A DNA stretch of 64,000 bases from Verrucomicrobiota bacterium. GTDB lineage: Bacteria > Verrucomicrobiota > Verrucomicrobiia > Limisphaerales > UBA9464. The DNA is taken from assembly GCA_947471985.1 (NCBI GenBank), contig CANIZL010000024.1, positions 1 through 64,000 of the forward strand, written 5' to 3'. Position numbers and translations under genes: made by a program. Positions within the stretch are counted from its first letter, which is position 1; each line of letters opens with the position of its first letter. Shown piece by piece: positions 35,973 through 48,821 of this stretch. A model generated the notes under the pieces. The model had not been told where the DNA came from and made no database searches. It worked only from the letters and a program-made list of their open reading frames with translations.

Positions 35973-37223
35973 ATGAGACGTATTATCACTGCCAGCCTGT
36001 TCTGTTTGTTGGGTCTGCTGCCCGCCGCCACGTCGCTCGCCGAGGAGGGCAAGTATCACGACAAGGATGTGGTGTTGGATGAGGCCATGGTGCCTCCCTA
36101 TGACGTTCCGCCGGTCCTCGTTTCGACGGAGGGCAAACCGATCACCACCCCCGAGCAGTGGTTTCATATCCGCCGCCCGCAGATTCTGTCGCTGTTCGGC
36201 AACCTGATTTACGGCGTCGTTCCGGCACCGGAATCGCCGATCCAGACCACCTACGAAGTGCTCAAAACCGACCCCGGATTCCTGGGCGGAAAAGCCACGC
36301 GCAAAGACGTGAAGATCAAATTCACGAATGCGAAGGGCTCGGCGGACATGACCGTTCTCGTGTTCACCCCCAACGGCCCGGCCAAGCCCGTTCCCGCGAT
36401 TCTGCAACTCAGCTTTGCCAATACCAAGGACGACGGCCACGACGCGCATCCCGAGAAACCCGGAGTGCTCCGCAACGGAATTCCGCTCGGGGAAATCCTC
36501 CAGCGCGGCTTCGCCTACGTGGTCGTGTCGCAGGGCGCCTTGGTCCGCCACAACGAGGTGGAGTTTCAATCGGGCATCCACCCGCTTTTCTACCGCACGA
36601 ACCAAAGCTTTCCCAAGGCCAACGAGTGGGGCTGCATTTCGGCCATCGCCTGGAGTGCCTCCCGCGCCCTGGATTATCTCGAGACGGATCCGGGCATCGA
36701 CGCCAAACGCGTCGCGATCATGGGCCATTCCAAAATGGGGAAGACGACGCTGTGGGCGGCGGCGCAGGATCAGCGTTTCGCCCTCGCCATCTCCGCGCAA
36801 TCGGGCTGCGCCGGCGCGGCGCTGTGGAAACGCAATTACGGCGAAAACATGGAGAAGATGGTCACCCGCTTTCCCTACTGGCTGTGCCGCAATGCGGGGA
36901 AGTTTGTGCGCAACGAGGACGATCTCCCCGTGGACCAACACATGCTGATCGCCTGCATCGCGCCGCGCCCCGTCTACGTCCACAGCGGCGTCGAGGATAC
37001 TTGGGCCGATCCCCGCGGCGAGTACCTCGGTGCCTACTACGCGAGCGAGGTCTATCGTTTGCTGGGGAAAAAGGGCCTGACCTCGGAGACCTCACCGCCG
37101 GTCGGCGAAGCCATCGTCAAGTCGGACGTCGGTTATCACAATCGCCCGGGCGGCCATTCCATCGAGATGTTCGATTGGCTGAAGTTCCTGGAATTCGCGG
37201 AATTTCATTTGGGGAGGAAGTGA
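35973..37223 (+). CDS. Glucuronoyl esterase, CE15 family
   Basis: A 416-residue exported protein with a signal peptide (IITASLFCLLGLLPAATSLA). The nucleophile Ser 253 lies in GHSKMGKT, the CE15 form of the elbow. Further family marks are QSGCAGAALWKRNYGEN, YVHSGVEDTWADPRGEYL and the catalytic-His block GYHNRPGGHSIEMFDW. CE15 enzymes cut the ester between 4-O-methylglucuronic acid of xylan and lignin alcohols. The start at 35973 begins the signal peptide; a GTG at 35955 is possible. It points to plant cell-wall breakdown and fits the feruloyl-esterase-like genes at 44-47 kb. Confidence 0.93.
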   Translation: MRRIITASLFCLLGLLPAATSLAEEGKYHDKDVVLDEAMVPPYDVPPVLVSTEGKPITTPEQWFHIRRPQILSLFGNLIYGVVPAPESPIQTTYEVLKTDPGFLGGKATRKDVKIKFTNAKGSADMTVLVFTPNGPAKPVPAILQLSFANTKDDGHDAHPEKPGVLRNGIPLGEILQRGFAYVVVSQGALVRHNEVEFQSGIHPLFYRTNQSFPKANEWGCISAIAWSASRALDYLETDPGIDAKRVAIMGHSKMGKTTLWAAAQDQRFALAISAQSGCAGAALWKRNYGENMEKMVTRFPYWLCRNAGKFVRNEDDLPVDQHMLIACIAPRPVYVHSGVEDTWADPRGEYLGAYYASEVYRLLGKKGLTSETSPPVGEAIVKSDVGYHNRPGGHSIEMFDWLKFLEFAEFHLGRK

Positions 37224-37364
37224 TCCCCGGGAGTGGGGAGAAGCCCGGCGGCGTGGTGCGCGGACGCGGGCTGGATGTGGGTCGGGGTGCCCGCCTGCGT
37301 TACGCGGCCAAGGAGTAAGGCTCCATCGTTTTACGTCACCGACCGGCTGACGCAGGTTTTGCCG

Positions 37365-38294
37365 CTACTTCGCCAGCAGTTTCGTGAGGAGAAAGTGGTC
37401 TGCGTCGCGGTAACGTTCGGACTTGGAAGCGCCGGGAATGACGAGGTGACACTCGTGTCCGACCTGATCGGATTTCTCCTTGAGTTTCACGCCAAAGACC
37501 GGGTGATGAATCCCGTGACCCGCGTCCCGGGAAGGAAGATCCAGCTCGGCGCTGCAGGTCATAAAAAGCGGTGGATCGTGGGAATCGACATGCTGGATGG
37601 GCGAGAATTCCACGTAGAGGCCACGGTGTCGGTCGTAGTTCCGCAGCGCCGCGCCGATGGTTTGCTCGCCAACGGCCTGGTAGATCATGGGATGCTGGAG
37701 AACGTTGGGTCCCAGCCAGCCCTCGATGACTTTGGGGTCGATGGAGGTCTGCCCTACGGTGACGGCGGCAGCACAGACTCGCGTTGATTCGCGCAGCACC
37801 AGGTCCGCTGCCTGGGGATTGGCCAGGTCCTCATGCAGCAAGAGCCACATGGAGGTACACGCTCCCGCGCTGGGGCCGGTCAAGGCGATGCGACCGGTAC
37901 GGATGTTCCAATCGCTGGCCTTGGTGCGTAGGAACTGGACAGCCCGGGCCGCATCGTGAACCGGGGCGGGCAACGGATGCTCCGGGGCCAGGCGATAGTT
38001 AATCGCGGCACAGGAAATGCCCTGGTTCAAAAACGGTTGGAAAGCCGGCATTTTCTGCGTCTTGTCCCCCGTAATCCATCCCCCGCCATGGATATAAATG
38101 AGTAGCGGACGCGGGTCCTTCCCGGCGGCCTGCCAGAAGTCGAGAACGTTTCGCGGGTCGGGTCCATAGGCGACATGGGCGTGCGTAGGGGTCGGTTGCT
38201 CGGATGCGTCCAGGGCCAGCGCCGGGCCGATACCCCGGCTGCAAGTCAGCAACGTTGCGAGATGGAGCAGCATCCGAGTTGGGGTAGGGGGCAT
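37365..38294 (-). CDS. Alpha/beta hydrolase, carboxylesterase (hormone-sensitive-lipase-like)
   Basis: A 309-residue protein, probably exported (LLHLATLLTCSRGIGPALAL). It has the oxyanion-hole motif IHGGGW, the region AAINYRLAPEHPLPAPVHDA and the elbow TGPSAGACTS; the C-terminal His lies in GHECHLVIPG or DADHFLL. It belongs with esterases acting on short acyl groups, as often accompany acetylated glycan breakdown. The start at 38294 is used because it opens a signal sequence. It converges with the CE15 gene across 141 bp. Confidence 0.85.
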   Translation of the reverse strand: MPPTPTRMLLHLATLLTCSRGIGPALALDASEQPTPTHAHVAYGPDPRNVLDFWQAAGKDPRPLLIYIHGGGWITGDKTQKMPAFQPFLNQGISCAAINYRLAPEHPLPAPVHDAARAVQFLRTKASDWNIRTGRIALTGPSAGACTSMWLLLHEDLANPQAADLVLRESTRVCAAAVTVGQTSIDPKVIEGWLGPNVLQHPMIYQAVGEQTIGAALRNYDRHRGLYVEFSPIQHVDSHDPPLFMTCSAELDLPSRDAGHGIHHPVFGVKLKEKSDQVGHECHLVIPGASKSERYRDADHFLLTKLLAK

Positions 38295-38566
38295 GTTCAG
38301 AGATGGGAAGTGGTGCCTGGCCGAGGCGACTACTCCGGGAAGAGAACTGCCGGATCGCGACGCGGCCAACGAGTGTTTCAGATGATTCGCCACGACTGAT
38401 GCCGGGTCGGAAACTGTCCAGCCATGGGTGAACGGTGGGGTTCGACCGGAAGGCGCGGAATCGGGGCCGGGCGTCGTCGAGCGCCTCCGACTGAGGGAAA
38501 ACGACGTTGCTCTATTGCCAAAAACGGGTTGGTGCCAGGAGCGCGTAACGTGCGATCAGTTAGGGT

Positions 38567-40303
38567 GTGAGAGCACCCAGATTTCTTCGAATCGCCCCAT
38601 TTTTTCAACCGCTGGGCCGTGGCGTCGCCGCGCTGGGATTGCTTTCGCTCGGCGTCGCCCCGGTACGGGCCAGCGTGGCGTACGGATCGATCAACAACTT
38701 CGACACGGTGAATGACACCGGCTTCGAATGTCACGGGTTCGAGATCGAACTCGATGATCTGCACAGTGCCGACATCACCTACACCTACAGTTGGAATCAC
38801 TACGGCACGCCGAAGATCACCGAGGACAATGCCGACCCGTTGCATCCGAAGGTCCGCGTGCGCTACGAAAGTGCGAAGAATCCCGACGGCACCTGGGCGG
38901 CGTATACCGCGATTCCCTCCGGTCCGATTGCACCGACTGATGGGCATCAGTTTACCGATCCCACCGTCAATTTCGGCGGCGAACACTTCGGGGCGGGCTA
39001 TCGCGGCACGCCCACCAGCGTGACGTATCACTGGCTGATCGATAAAGGCGGCGCGTTGGCCCTTGGCCCGGCGGTGAACATCGCCACGCCGATCTTTACC
39101 TACAATCCACCGGCTGCGGCCGTCCCGGCCCAGGTGCAGGCGGTGATCGTTCCGCCCCCGCCGCCGCTGCCGGATCCGCTGGAATTTGGGTCCGCGGCCT
39201 GGGTGAAGGAGATCCGCACCACGACCCATAACAGCAACGAGGTGCACCTGCGCGATCTGGTCTCGGACGATCCCGAAGATCCGGGCGACAAGAATTGGCG
39301 CAATGGCGAGCCCGATGAAGTGGAGGTGGAATGGCAGCTTCTCCAAGTGGATCACAATTCCGCCCACGGAGGTGCCAACGGCGAACTGGCGGGAGCGCCG
39401 GAGGACTTGCTGAAGGGCGATGAAGTCATCACGCGTCGCTACGAATTCTACCAATACTCGGGTGCGTTCGATAACGAAACCGGCGAAGCCTTGAGCGACA
39501 AGGTGGGGCCGGATGGGATTCATGGGGTTAAGAAGTATGCGGATACCGTCGTGGTCGGGAAGTTCATCGGCTCGCAGATGTCGGCCTTCGACAACGAGCT
39601 GGCCGTGGGATTGATCGATCATTTGCCGGACGGCGCGATCGATGAGCATTATGCCACGCGCACGCTGGTGATTTCCGCGATCCCGTTCACGGCCACACTG
39701 ACGGGCGATCTGCCGGCGGGGCTGACCTTTAACGAAGGCAACGGTGAGCTATCCGGCGCGCCGACGGTGAGCGGTATTTTTACGTTCAACGTGCGCCTGG
39801 CGGCCACCAACACCCCGGTGATGACAAAGACCTATACCTTTGCCATTGCCGCTGCGGGCGAGGCCTTGCCCCCGCACAGCACCGTGGACCTCACCGCGTC
39901 GCCGCTGGGCAGTGGCGAGATGACGGGCGGCGGATTCCATACCAATAACACGACGGCCACCGTCATCGCCACGCCCGCCGTGGGATTTGCGTTTGCGAAC
40001 TGGACCGACAACGGGAAAGCGGTGAGCCGATCGGCGAGCTACACCTTTACCAACCTGGTCAATCGTTCGCTGGTGGCGAACTTCGTGCCGATGCCCCCGC
40101 TGTTCTTCTCGCTGCCGCAACCGGGCCAGCTGGCGCTATCATGGCCGACCAACCAACCCGGCGTGGTGTTGCAACAGAACGTTGAGCTGGGCGCCCCGAA
40201 TTGGGTGACGGTCCCCGACCCAGTCACCGTGGTGGGCACCAACAATCGCGTGAATGTGTCGTCGCTGATTGGGAATCGGTATTTCCGCTTGTTGCGGCCG
40301 TGA
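38567..40303 (+). CDS. Secreted multi-domain protein with Ig-like, InlB-like and C-terminal YFRL domain
   Basis: A 578-residue exported protein that begins with GTG 38567 (signal segment GVAALGLLSLGVAPVRA). A unique N-terminal domain (about 35-200) is followed by a Pro-rich linker (PPPPPLPDP), an acidic domain, a He_PIG-type putative Ig segment (LPAGLTFNEGNGELSGAPTV), an InlB-like stretch (FAFANWTDNGKAVSRSASYT) and a final beta-domain ending GNRYFRLLRP. That last module resembles the ends of the secreted proteins at 52740 and 63560. No enzymatic motif is seen; an adhesin or extracellular matrix role is inferred. Confidence 0.75.
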   Translation: MRAPRFLRIAPFFQPLGRGVAALGLLSLGVAPVRASVAYGSINNFDTVNDTGFECHGFEIELDDLHSADITYTYSWNHYGTPKITEDNADPLHPKVRVRYESAKNPDGTWAAYTAIPSGPIAPTDGHQFTDPTVNFGGEHFGAGYRGTPTSVTYHWLIDKGGALALGPAVNIATPIFTYNPPAAAVPAQVQAVIVPPPPPLPDPLEFGSAAWVKEIRTTTHNSNEVHLRDLVSDDPEDPGDKNWRNGEPDEVEVEWQLLQVDHNSAHGGANGELAGAPEDLLKGDEVITRRYEFYQYSGAFDNETGEALSDKVGPDGIHGVKKYADTVVVGKFIGSQMSAFDNELAVGLIDHLPDGAIDEHYATRTLVISAIPFTATLTGDLPAGLTFNEGNGELSGAPTVSGIFTFNVRLAATNTPVMTKTYTFAIAAAGEALPPHSTVDLTASPLGSGEMTGGGFHTNNTTATVIATPAVGFAFANWTDNGKAVSRSASYTFTNLVNRSLVANFVPMPPLFFSLPQPGQLALSWPTNQPGVVLQQNVELGAPNWVTVPDPVTVVGTNNRVNVSSLIGNRYFRLLRP

Positions 40304-40387
40304 GCAGTAGCGCCGTCGTCCCTCGCGGGGTAAGTCCTGTGACGATCGAAGCGAATGTGACTCTTTGAATCTGAAAACTTAATCTCC

Positions 40388-40879
40388 ATGAATGCCACCC
40401 ATCTGCATCTGATGCTCAATCACGTCCCTGTTCTCGGCACCGCATTTGGGTTGGGACTCCTGGTTTTCGGTCTTTGGCGAAGGAGCACGGAGTTGAAGAA
40501 GGTCGCGCTCGGTGTTTTTGTCCTCGCCGCGCTGGCTACCGTGCCGGTGTATCTCACGGGTGAGCCGGCGGAAGACGGGGTTAAATCGCTTCCGGGTGTT
40601 TCCCATGCCTTCATGGAGGAGCATGAGAAAGCCGCGGGGGCGGCCTTTACCGGGGTGGCGGTGTTGGGCGTGGCGGCGTTTGTGGGGCTGATTGTTTACC
40701 GGCGGGGCCGGGCGTTGCCGGTGTGGTTTGGTGTGTCCTCGGTCGTCGCGGCTTTGATCGTCAGTGGATTGATGGGTTGGGCCGCAACTCTGGGCGGGCA
40801 GATTCGGCACTCGGAAATTCGGGGCGGCGGTCCGCAGACCCACGGGAGCGTCGGCGGAACGGGTACTGCTGGTTTTTAA
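40388..40879 (+). CDS. Four-helix integral membrane protein with His-rich start
   Basis: A 163-residue protein with four hydrophobic helices (about 9-28, 38-56, 83-102, 112-132). The beginning HLHLMLNHVPVLGTAFGLG and a short loop with YLTGEPAED, H and EEHEKA keep several His residues at membrane edges, as in small di-haem or metal-binding membrane proteins of the DUF2231 type. Haem binding is a guess. It follows the secreted protein gene by 84 bp and ends before a module A repeat. Confidence 0.75.
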   Translation: MNATHLHLMLNHVPVLGTAFGLGLLVFGLWRRSTELKKVALGVFVLAALATVPVYLTGEPAEDGVKSLPGVSHAFMEEHEKAAGAAFTGVAVLGVAAFVGLIVYRRGRALPVWFGVSSVVAALIVSGLMGWAATLGGQIRHSEIRGGGPQTHGSVGGTGTAGF

Positions 40880-40890
40880 CCCGGCCGGGA

Positions 40891-40916
40891 CTCGCCGACT
40901 AAAAAGTCAGCGGTAC
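40891..40916. repeat. Module A hairpin
   Basis: CTCGCCGACTAAAAAGTCAG followed by CGGTAC: GACT pairs with AGTC over AAAA. It lies in the 52 bp between two convergent genes, where it could act as a shared transcript end. Confidence 0.7.
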
Positions 40917-40931
40917 GTCCTTCACCACCGT

Positions 40932-41552
40932 TCAGAGCGATAGGCGGATTTTCAAGTCCCGGATCGGCGCGCCGGACTTGTCCAGAAACCGCATCGCGCC
41001 CTGCCAGCTGTTCAGTTCGTTGACCACTTTGAACACGAAGACGTTGATGCCGGCCTTCAGCGTGACCCGCCCTTTGTCGGCGTCGAGCATCAGGGGACGC
41101 GCCTCGGTAAACGCATAAATGTCCACGCCGTTAAAATAAATGCGACCCTGGTCATTGCTGGCCACTGCCACCGTCAGGTTGGGCATCTCATTTTCACATT
41201 CAATATACGTGACCATGTAACCCGCTGCGTGGTCGTTCCCGGTTTTCAGAACGGCATTGAAGTCGAAGTAATTCGTGGTGGCTGTAATGTTCCGCCAGGT
41301 CAGTTCCTTCCCGCCAATCTGGATCTTGTCGCCGGCCTTCGGGCGAAGGGCACCTTCGTTGCGGATTTGCTCTTTGAGCGTCGAATCCGCTCCGGAGTCG
41401 CCTTCCGGGAGAGCGATGGGCGCCAGCATGACCCAATCGCGGATGTATCCCGCCGCGTCGGGTTTGAAGACCTCGGCCGAGCGGACCACCGAAAGCATCA
41501 GTCCCAGCAAGGCAACCGACGCGGAGGTGGTCGTGTTAAACAGCTTTTTCAT
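40932..41552 (-). CDS. Secreted beta-protein linked to the PVC cytochrome
   Basis: A 206-residue protein with a signal peptide (SASVALLGLMLSVVRSAE). The pattern IRDWVMLAPIALPEGDSGAD, then GYMVTYIECENEMPNLTVAV, SNDQGRIYFNGVDIY and GINVFVFKVVNELNSWQGAM resembles the PA14/jelly-roll modules that occur at the end of planctomycete and verrucomicrobial cytochrome proteins. It is the last gene in the six-gene minus-strand run and lies 55 bp after the cytochrome gene. It probably docks with it or binds sugar. Confidence 0.75.
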   Translation of the reverse strand: MKKLFNTTTSASVALLGLMLSVVRSAEVFKPDAAGYIRDWVMLAPIALPEGDSGADSTLKEQIRNEGALRPKAGDKIQIGGKELTWRNITATTNYFDFNAVLKTGNDHAAGYMVTYIECENEMPNLTVAVASNDQGRIYFNGVDIYAFTEARPLMLDADKGRVTLKAGINVFVFKVVNELNSWQGAMRFLDKSGAPIRDLKIRLSL

Positions 41553-41607
41553 AAGGCGTTCCCGGAGAACTTGGATTTCAAAATGAAGGAGTGTGGTAGG
41601 GCCAATT

Positions 41608-44280
41608 TCACTCGTACGGGTTGGCCTTTTTTACCGGCACCGTGACGCCGTCCTTCGGGGGCGTGGTGAGGGTGGCGAGAAACGCGAGGATGTCGGCGAG
41701 TTCCTGCTCCTTCAACAGGACACCCAGGGGCGGCATGGGTGAGATGCCTAAATTCTCAAATCCCTTCGCGAGTTTGGCGTTGGGATCCATCAGGCTTTCC
41801 AGAATGTAGGCCTGGTCACTGCGGACGGCGATGCCGTCGAGGATCGGACCCACGTCGCCGCCCTTGCCCTTCGCGGTGTGGCAGGAGGCGCACGCGGCCG
41901 TGGGGCTGTTGTAGAATAAGTCCGCGCCCCGCCGGATGTCGCCGGCTTCAACTTTGACTTCATTCTCACCCACGGCGGCCACTTTGTGAATGCGACCCAA
42001 CAAGGTGAGCGTGTCGTTCAGATAAGGGTCGGTGGTATTGACCGCGGTGCGGGGCAATTGGGCGACCACCGTCTGGATCGCCGGAATGGACGGGAATTCC
42101 ACCAGCTTCACGAGCGCCGCCTGGCGCGTCACCAGATCCGGATCCTGAATCACCGCACTGCTGAAGAACAAGGCGCGCCCGTTTTCATTGGCGGGCAGGG
42201 CCCGGATGGCATTGCGACGCAGGGCCGGATCCTTGGCCGTCAGCGCGGCTTGGTGCGTGTCCTTGTCGAGCGCGCCGAGACCGGCCAGCGACCAGAGGGA
42301 GTGGATGGCTCCCGTGCCCCCCGCGGACGAGCGGACGCGTTTGCGCAACGCCGGAACCGCTTCCGTATTCCTGTTATCCACCAGCAGTCCCTGCGCGGTG
42401 AGGCACCAGAATTGGTTGCCGCTGTCGAGCGCCGCCACGAGTTCCGGCGCCTCGGCGTTGGCGAGGGATTTGATCGCACTGCGCGGTCCGTCCTTCCACA
42501 CGAGGCGATAGATGCGGCCGTGAGTTTGGTCGCGCAGATCGTTCGCCGTTTGATAGGCACCGCCCGATCCGGTGGTGGCCTGAATGCCCGCGGATTGCAC
42601 GCTGGGTGTCGGATTGTGCTGGATGATGAAACTATAGAAATCGATCACCCAAATCGCGCCGTCCGGTCCGACGTCCGCAAAGATGGGCGACATCCATTCA
42701 TCCGAACTGGCGAGGAGATTTCCGCCGTCACCGGCCCGGTAGCCGGCACCGTCCGGCTGAATGTCCATGATGCCGATGAGCTTGGCCGTCGGTTCCGTCA
42801 CGAGCGCCTTGCCGCGCAGGCGGGGTGGCAGCGCGTCACTTACCATGAAGGTGTGGCCCGCCGCCGCCGTATATCCGCCGAAGTTGTCTACCATGCGGAC
42901 ATTCGGGGTGTTCGGGTGCATGCGCAGGCCGGGCGCCATCGACTTGGCGGTGGGCAGTCGGCGAACCTGCGGCGCGACGTCCTCTTTGCCGTTGTCGGGT
43001 TCCAGGCGATAGCCGGGACGAAATCCTCCACCCCCGCGCCGTCCGAAGCCCGGTTGCGTCGGGTTCACGATGTTGGCCGGCAGATAACCATAGAATGTCG
43101 GATGCCCATTGGCGGTCGACCCGAAGACATCGCCGGATTCATTGAAGCCAAAGCCCCAGGTGTTGTTGTTGAATTGGTGGAGAAATTCCAGCGCGGAACC
43201 GTCCGCCTTGAAGCGAAAAATGCCCTGCCCGAACTGGAGATCCTTGCCGCCCACATTGCCGCGGAAGTTGGAGTAGCCGACGGCGCCATAGAGCCAGTTG
43301 TCGAAGCCCCGGCCGAGACTGCTCTGCATCGCGTGCGTGTCGGCCGCGCCCCAACCGGGGAGGAGCACCTGCCGGACGTCGGACTTGTCATCACCATCGG
43401 TGTCCTTGAGGAACAGCATATGGCGCGCTTCGGCGACGATTACGCCACCATTCACGAACACCAGCGACGTCGCGAGGTTCAGGTGATCGGCGAAGATCGT
43501 GAACTTGTCGGCCTTGCCGTCGCCATCGGTATCTTCGCAGATCTTAATGTCCGCTTTGCCGGGTTCGCCTTCAGCCACCAGACCGTGGGGATAGTCCCGC
43601 CCTTCCACCACCCAGGCGCGTCCACGCGCGTCCCACGCCACGGACATGGGCTTCACGACCTCGGGCTCGGCGGCGAAGAGTTGCAGCTCGAAATCCGCCG
43701 GCACCTGCGTGTAGCGCAGGCTGTCCTTGGGTGTCAGGGGCGCCTGCAGCTTCACCGGCTCGGCACGACGCTCGTAATTCGGCACCTCGCCCGGCAGACG
43801 TTGCAAGTCGGGCCGGGCCGCGAGGGACGCCTCCCACTCCGACCGGGCCTTCGGGCCCACAACACCGAGGAGCGCCAGGCGCAGCTCGGCATCGGGTGGT
43901 CGTTGGCCCTCGGTGAATTTCAGCAACCCTTTACCTGCCGACTTCCAGCCCTCCAGCAAGCGCTGTTGGGCGGCGCCCACGGCCGTGTCCGGCACCGCCT
44001 GGACCACCGCATCGAAGTGGCTCAGGTAGGCGTCCGTGAGTTGGGTGATATCGGACAAATGATCGAAATAAATCGCCTCCGGCGCGAGCGTCTGGCCCGG
44101 CAGATAGACGTAGTTGGTGCGTGAACCGCCCCCACCGCCGCCCCCCCGTGCTCCGCTGACCGGATTGCCCGCGCCCAGATATAAAATGTGGAGCGGGCGA
44201 TCCGGCACGTCCGCGGCCAAACTTTTTAGGACCATTAGACCGGCCGTCAGCGGCGTCAGTATCAGCGTCAATTTCTTCAT
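41608..44280 (-). CDS. PVC-type haem-binding CxxCH protein (membrane-bound dehydrogenase-like)
   Basis: An 890-residue exported protein. After the signal peptide, a ThuA-like N-terminal domain (LHILYLGAGNPVSG, to about 140) is followed by the six-bladed PQQ-type sugar-dehydrogenase propeller typical of the PVC N-terminal domain (VAWDARGRAWVVEGRDYPHG, DSDG-type loops, WVIDFYSFIIQHNPTP). HEAT-like repeats follow, and a C-terminal cytochrome c domain with CASCHTAKGKGGDVGP and the distal Met in GISPMPPLG. A poly-Gly run of nine lies near residue 45. It should oxidise a carbohydrate outside the cytoplasmic membrane and pass electrons to its haem. Confidence 0.92.
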   Translation of the reverse strand: MKKLTLILTPLTAGLMVLKSLAADVPDRPLHILYLGAGNPVSGARGGGGGGGSRTNYVYLPGQTLAPEAIYFDHLSDITQLTDAYLSHFDAVVQAVPDTAVGAAQQRLLEGWKSAGKGLLKFTEGQRPPDAELRLALLGVVGPKARSEWEASLAARPDLQRLPGEVPNYERRAEPVKLQAPLTPKDSLRYTQVPADFELQLFAAEPEVVKPMSVAWDARGRAWVVEGRDYPHGLVAEGEPGKADIKICEDTDGDGKADKFTIFADHLNLATSLVFVNGGVIVAEARHMLFLKDTDGDDKSDVRQVLLPGWGAADTHAMQSSLGRGFDNWLYGAVGYSNFRGNVGGKDLQFGQGIFRFKADGSALEFLHQFNNNTWGFGFNESGDVFGSTANGHPTFYGYLPANIVNPTQPGFGRRGGGGFRPGYRLEPDNGKEDVAPQVRRLPTAKSMAPGLRMHPNTPNVRMVDNFGGYTAAAGHTFMVSDALPPRLRGKALVTEPTAKLIGIMDIQPDGAGYRAGDGGNLLASSDEWMSPIFADVGPDGAIWVIDFYSFIIQHNPTPSVQSAGIQATTGSGGAYQTANDLRDQTHGRIYRLVWKDGPRSAIKSLANAEAPELVAALDSGNQFWCLTAQGLLVDNRNTEAVPALRKRVRSSAGGTGAIHSLWSLAGLGALDKDTHQAALTAKDPALRRNAIRALPANENGRALFFSSAVIQDPDLVTRQAALVKLVEFPSIPAIQTVVAQLPRTAVNTTDPYLNDTLTLLGRIHKVAAVGENEVKVEAGDIRRGADLFYNSPTAACASCHTAKGKGGDVGPILDGIAVRSDQAYILESLMDPNAKLAKGFENLGISPMPPLGVLLKEQELADILAFLATLTTPPKDGVTVPVKKANPYE

Positions 44281-44340
44281 GGAGAATTCAGCAGGGCAAT
44301 CGTAGGGCGGAGTCGGGGGAGCGTGCGGTGTTCCAAGGAG

Positions 44341-47186
<2,846 letters not shown>

Positions 47187-48821
47187 TCAGTTGCGACCTT
47201 GCCGAAGCAGATCGGGTTGCGGCTTGCCCACGGAATACAGCGTGCGGATTTCGTCGGTGTTCAAGGCTCGCTGGAACAGGCAGAATTCGTCCATCGCACC
47301 GCTGAAATTGCGGATCATGAACGGATCATTCCGGGGAAACTCCTGGGTGTTCCAATTGCCTAATTGCGCTAATCCGATTCGGAAGGGCGGCTTGAGTTTC
47401 AAGGCGACTTCGCCGACCGGGATGCCGTTGAGATAATGGGTGACCCGTTGGGCGGGGCCATCGATCACGACGGCCAGATGGACCCACAGTCCGAATTGAT
47501 CGAGCGTCAGCACGGGCGGGCTGGCACAAATCTGGTACTGCCCGGCGGCGGCCCCAATCGCGGTCAAGCCGAGCACGCCATCGCTGCGCACGGACCAGTG
47601 AAGGGTTCCCGGTGCGAAACCATCGCTCATGAACAGCGAATTGATCTGGCGATCCAAGCCCTGGACGCGGACCCACGCGGCGAGGGTTAATGATTCGTAG
47701 GCGCCCTCGACATTGAAACGCACGCGATCGCTAACGCCGCGAAATTCCAGGGCGCGTTTGTCCGGCCATCGACCTTCGACCCACGGACAGCCCACAATGG
47801 TGGCATCGGGAGCGGTATTCTTTCGGCGGCTGGTATTGGGCAGGCTCCAGTTGGCGGAATTCCCCGGCTCAAAATCGAAGTGCACGAGCAAGGACGGATC
47901 GTGATCCAGTTCACGGCTGGCCGCGAGCCAGTGCTCATACCGAACGACCTCTGCGGCGGACGATTTTTCCTGCAGCTCAAACAGCGAAGTAAAACCTGCT
48001 GGATTTGCCGCCATGAGGCGCGGCGCCTGGGCGCCCTGCGCGATGGCGCCCCGGCCTTCGACCAGATTCTGCTGCGGCGTACCCGGGAAGGCTTGGAAAT
48101 CGACGCTGCCCTTGAAGACGTGCAGTTCCGTCTGCCCGCCCGTCACGGCCACGCCGAAAACCGTGCCGAGATCCGTCACCTTCATTTCGGGGGTGCGGAC
48201 ACGGAATCCAATCGCCTGCGCCGGAACCTCCGCCACGAGTCGGCCTGATGGGCACGTGACCTCGCTCGAAGAAACGAGCTGCAGTTCGATGGGCCCTTCG
48301 ATGGCCACGCGGGCGCCGCTGTAGAAGACGATCTGGGCCAGACCGGATTTGAGCCGCAGCCAGCCCGGGGGCAACGGAGCGCCCAATCGCGGCGCCTCTT
48401 CGCGCGGATTCCATTGGGCCTCCACGACGCGCTCCAACAGGGCGACGGCCCGGCTGGTGGCCCCGTTTCGTTGAGTGGACTGAATCAGTCGGGAGCCCCA
48501 CCAACCGGTGGCGAGCAAGGCCACACTGGCCGCCAAGGCCAGCACCCAGTGCCAGCCGGCCCGTTTCGCTTCCGGGCGCGGCGGAAACGGCAGCAGGTTC
48601 GGCTCGGAGGGGGAGGGGGACTCGTCGTCGACCGAAGCGAACCAGTCCGGCTCCGACAACAGGCGCGAATGCAGTTCGAGGCGCAGCAGGTATTCATCGC
48701 GCGCCGCGGCGTCGTGGCGAAGGAGCTGGTTCAGTCCCCGCATTTGCTCCTCCGAAGCGGTGCCGTGACAGACACCCGCGACGGCGTCATCGAATTCGCG
48801 GGAGGGGAATGCCAGGTTCAT
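47187..48821 (-). CDS. FecR-type transmembrane protein with LamG domain, anti-sigma partner
   Basis: A 544-residue protein. The N-terminal 60 residues (FDDAVAGVCHGTASEEQMRG) match the short anti-sigma segment of these proteins. A membrane helix (WHWVLALAASVALLATGWWG) is followed by a FecR domain (LKSGLAQIVFYSGARVAIEG, RTPEMKVTDLGTVFGV) and a C-terminal LamG/concanavalin domain (about 320-520). The start overlaps the ECF stop (ATGA, 48818-48821). The layout predicts sensing outside by LamG or FecR and control of the sigma factor inside. The LamG fold commonly binds glycans. Confidence 0.9.
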   Translation of the reverse strand: MNLAFPSREFDDAVAGVCHGTASEEQMRGLNQLLRHDAAARDEYLLRLELHSRLLSEPDWFASVDDESPSPSEPNLLPFPPRPEAKRAGWHWVLALAASVALLATGWWGSRLIQSTQRNGATSRAVALLERVVEAQWNPREEAPRLGAPLPPGWLRLKSGLAQIVFYSGARVAIEGPIELQLVSSSEVTCPSGRLVAEVPAQAIGFRVRTPEMKVTDLGTVFGVAVTGGQTELHVFKGSVDFQAFPGTPQQNLVEGRGAIAQGAQAPRLMAANPAGFTSLFELQEKSSAAEVVRYEHWLAASRELDHDPSLLVHFDFEPGNSANWSLPNTSRRKNTAPDATIVGCPWVEGRWPDKRALEFRGVSDRVRFNVEGAYESLTLAAWVRVQGLDRQINSLFMSDGFAPGTLHWSVRSDGVLGLTAIGAAAGQYQICASPPVLTLDQFGLWVHLAVVIDGPAQRVTHYLNGIPVGEVALKLKPPFRIGLAQLGNWNTQEFPRNDPFMIRNFSGAMDEFCLFQRALNTDEIRTLYSVGKPQPDLLRQGRN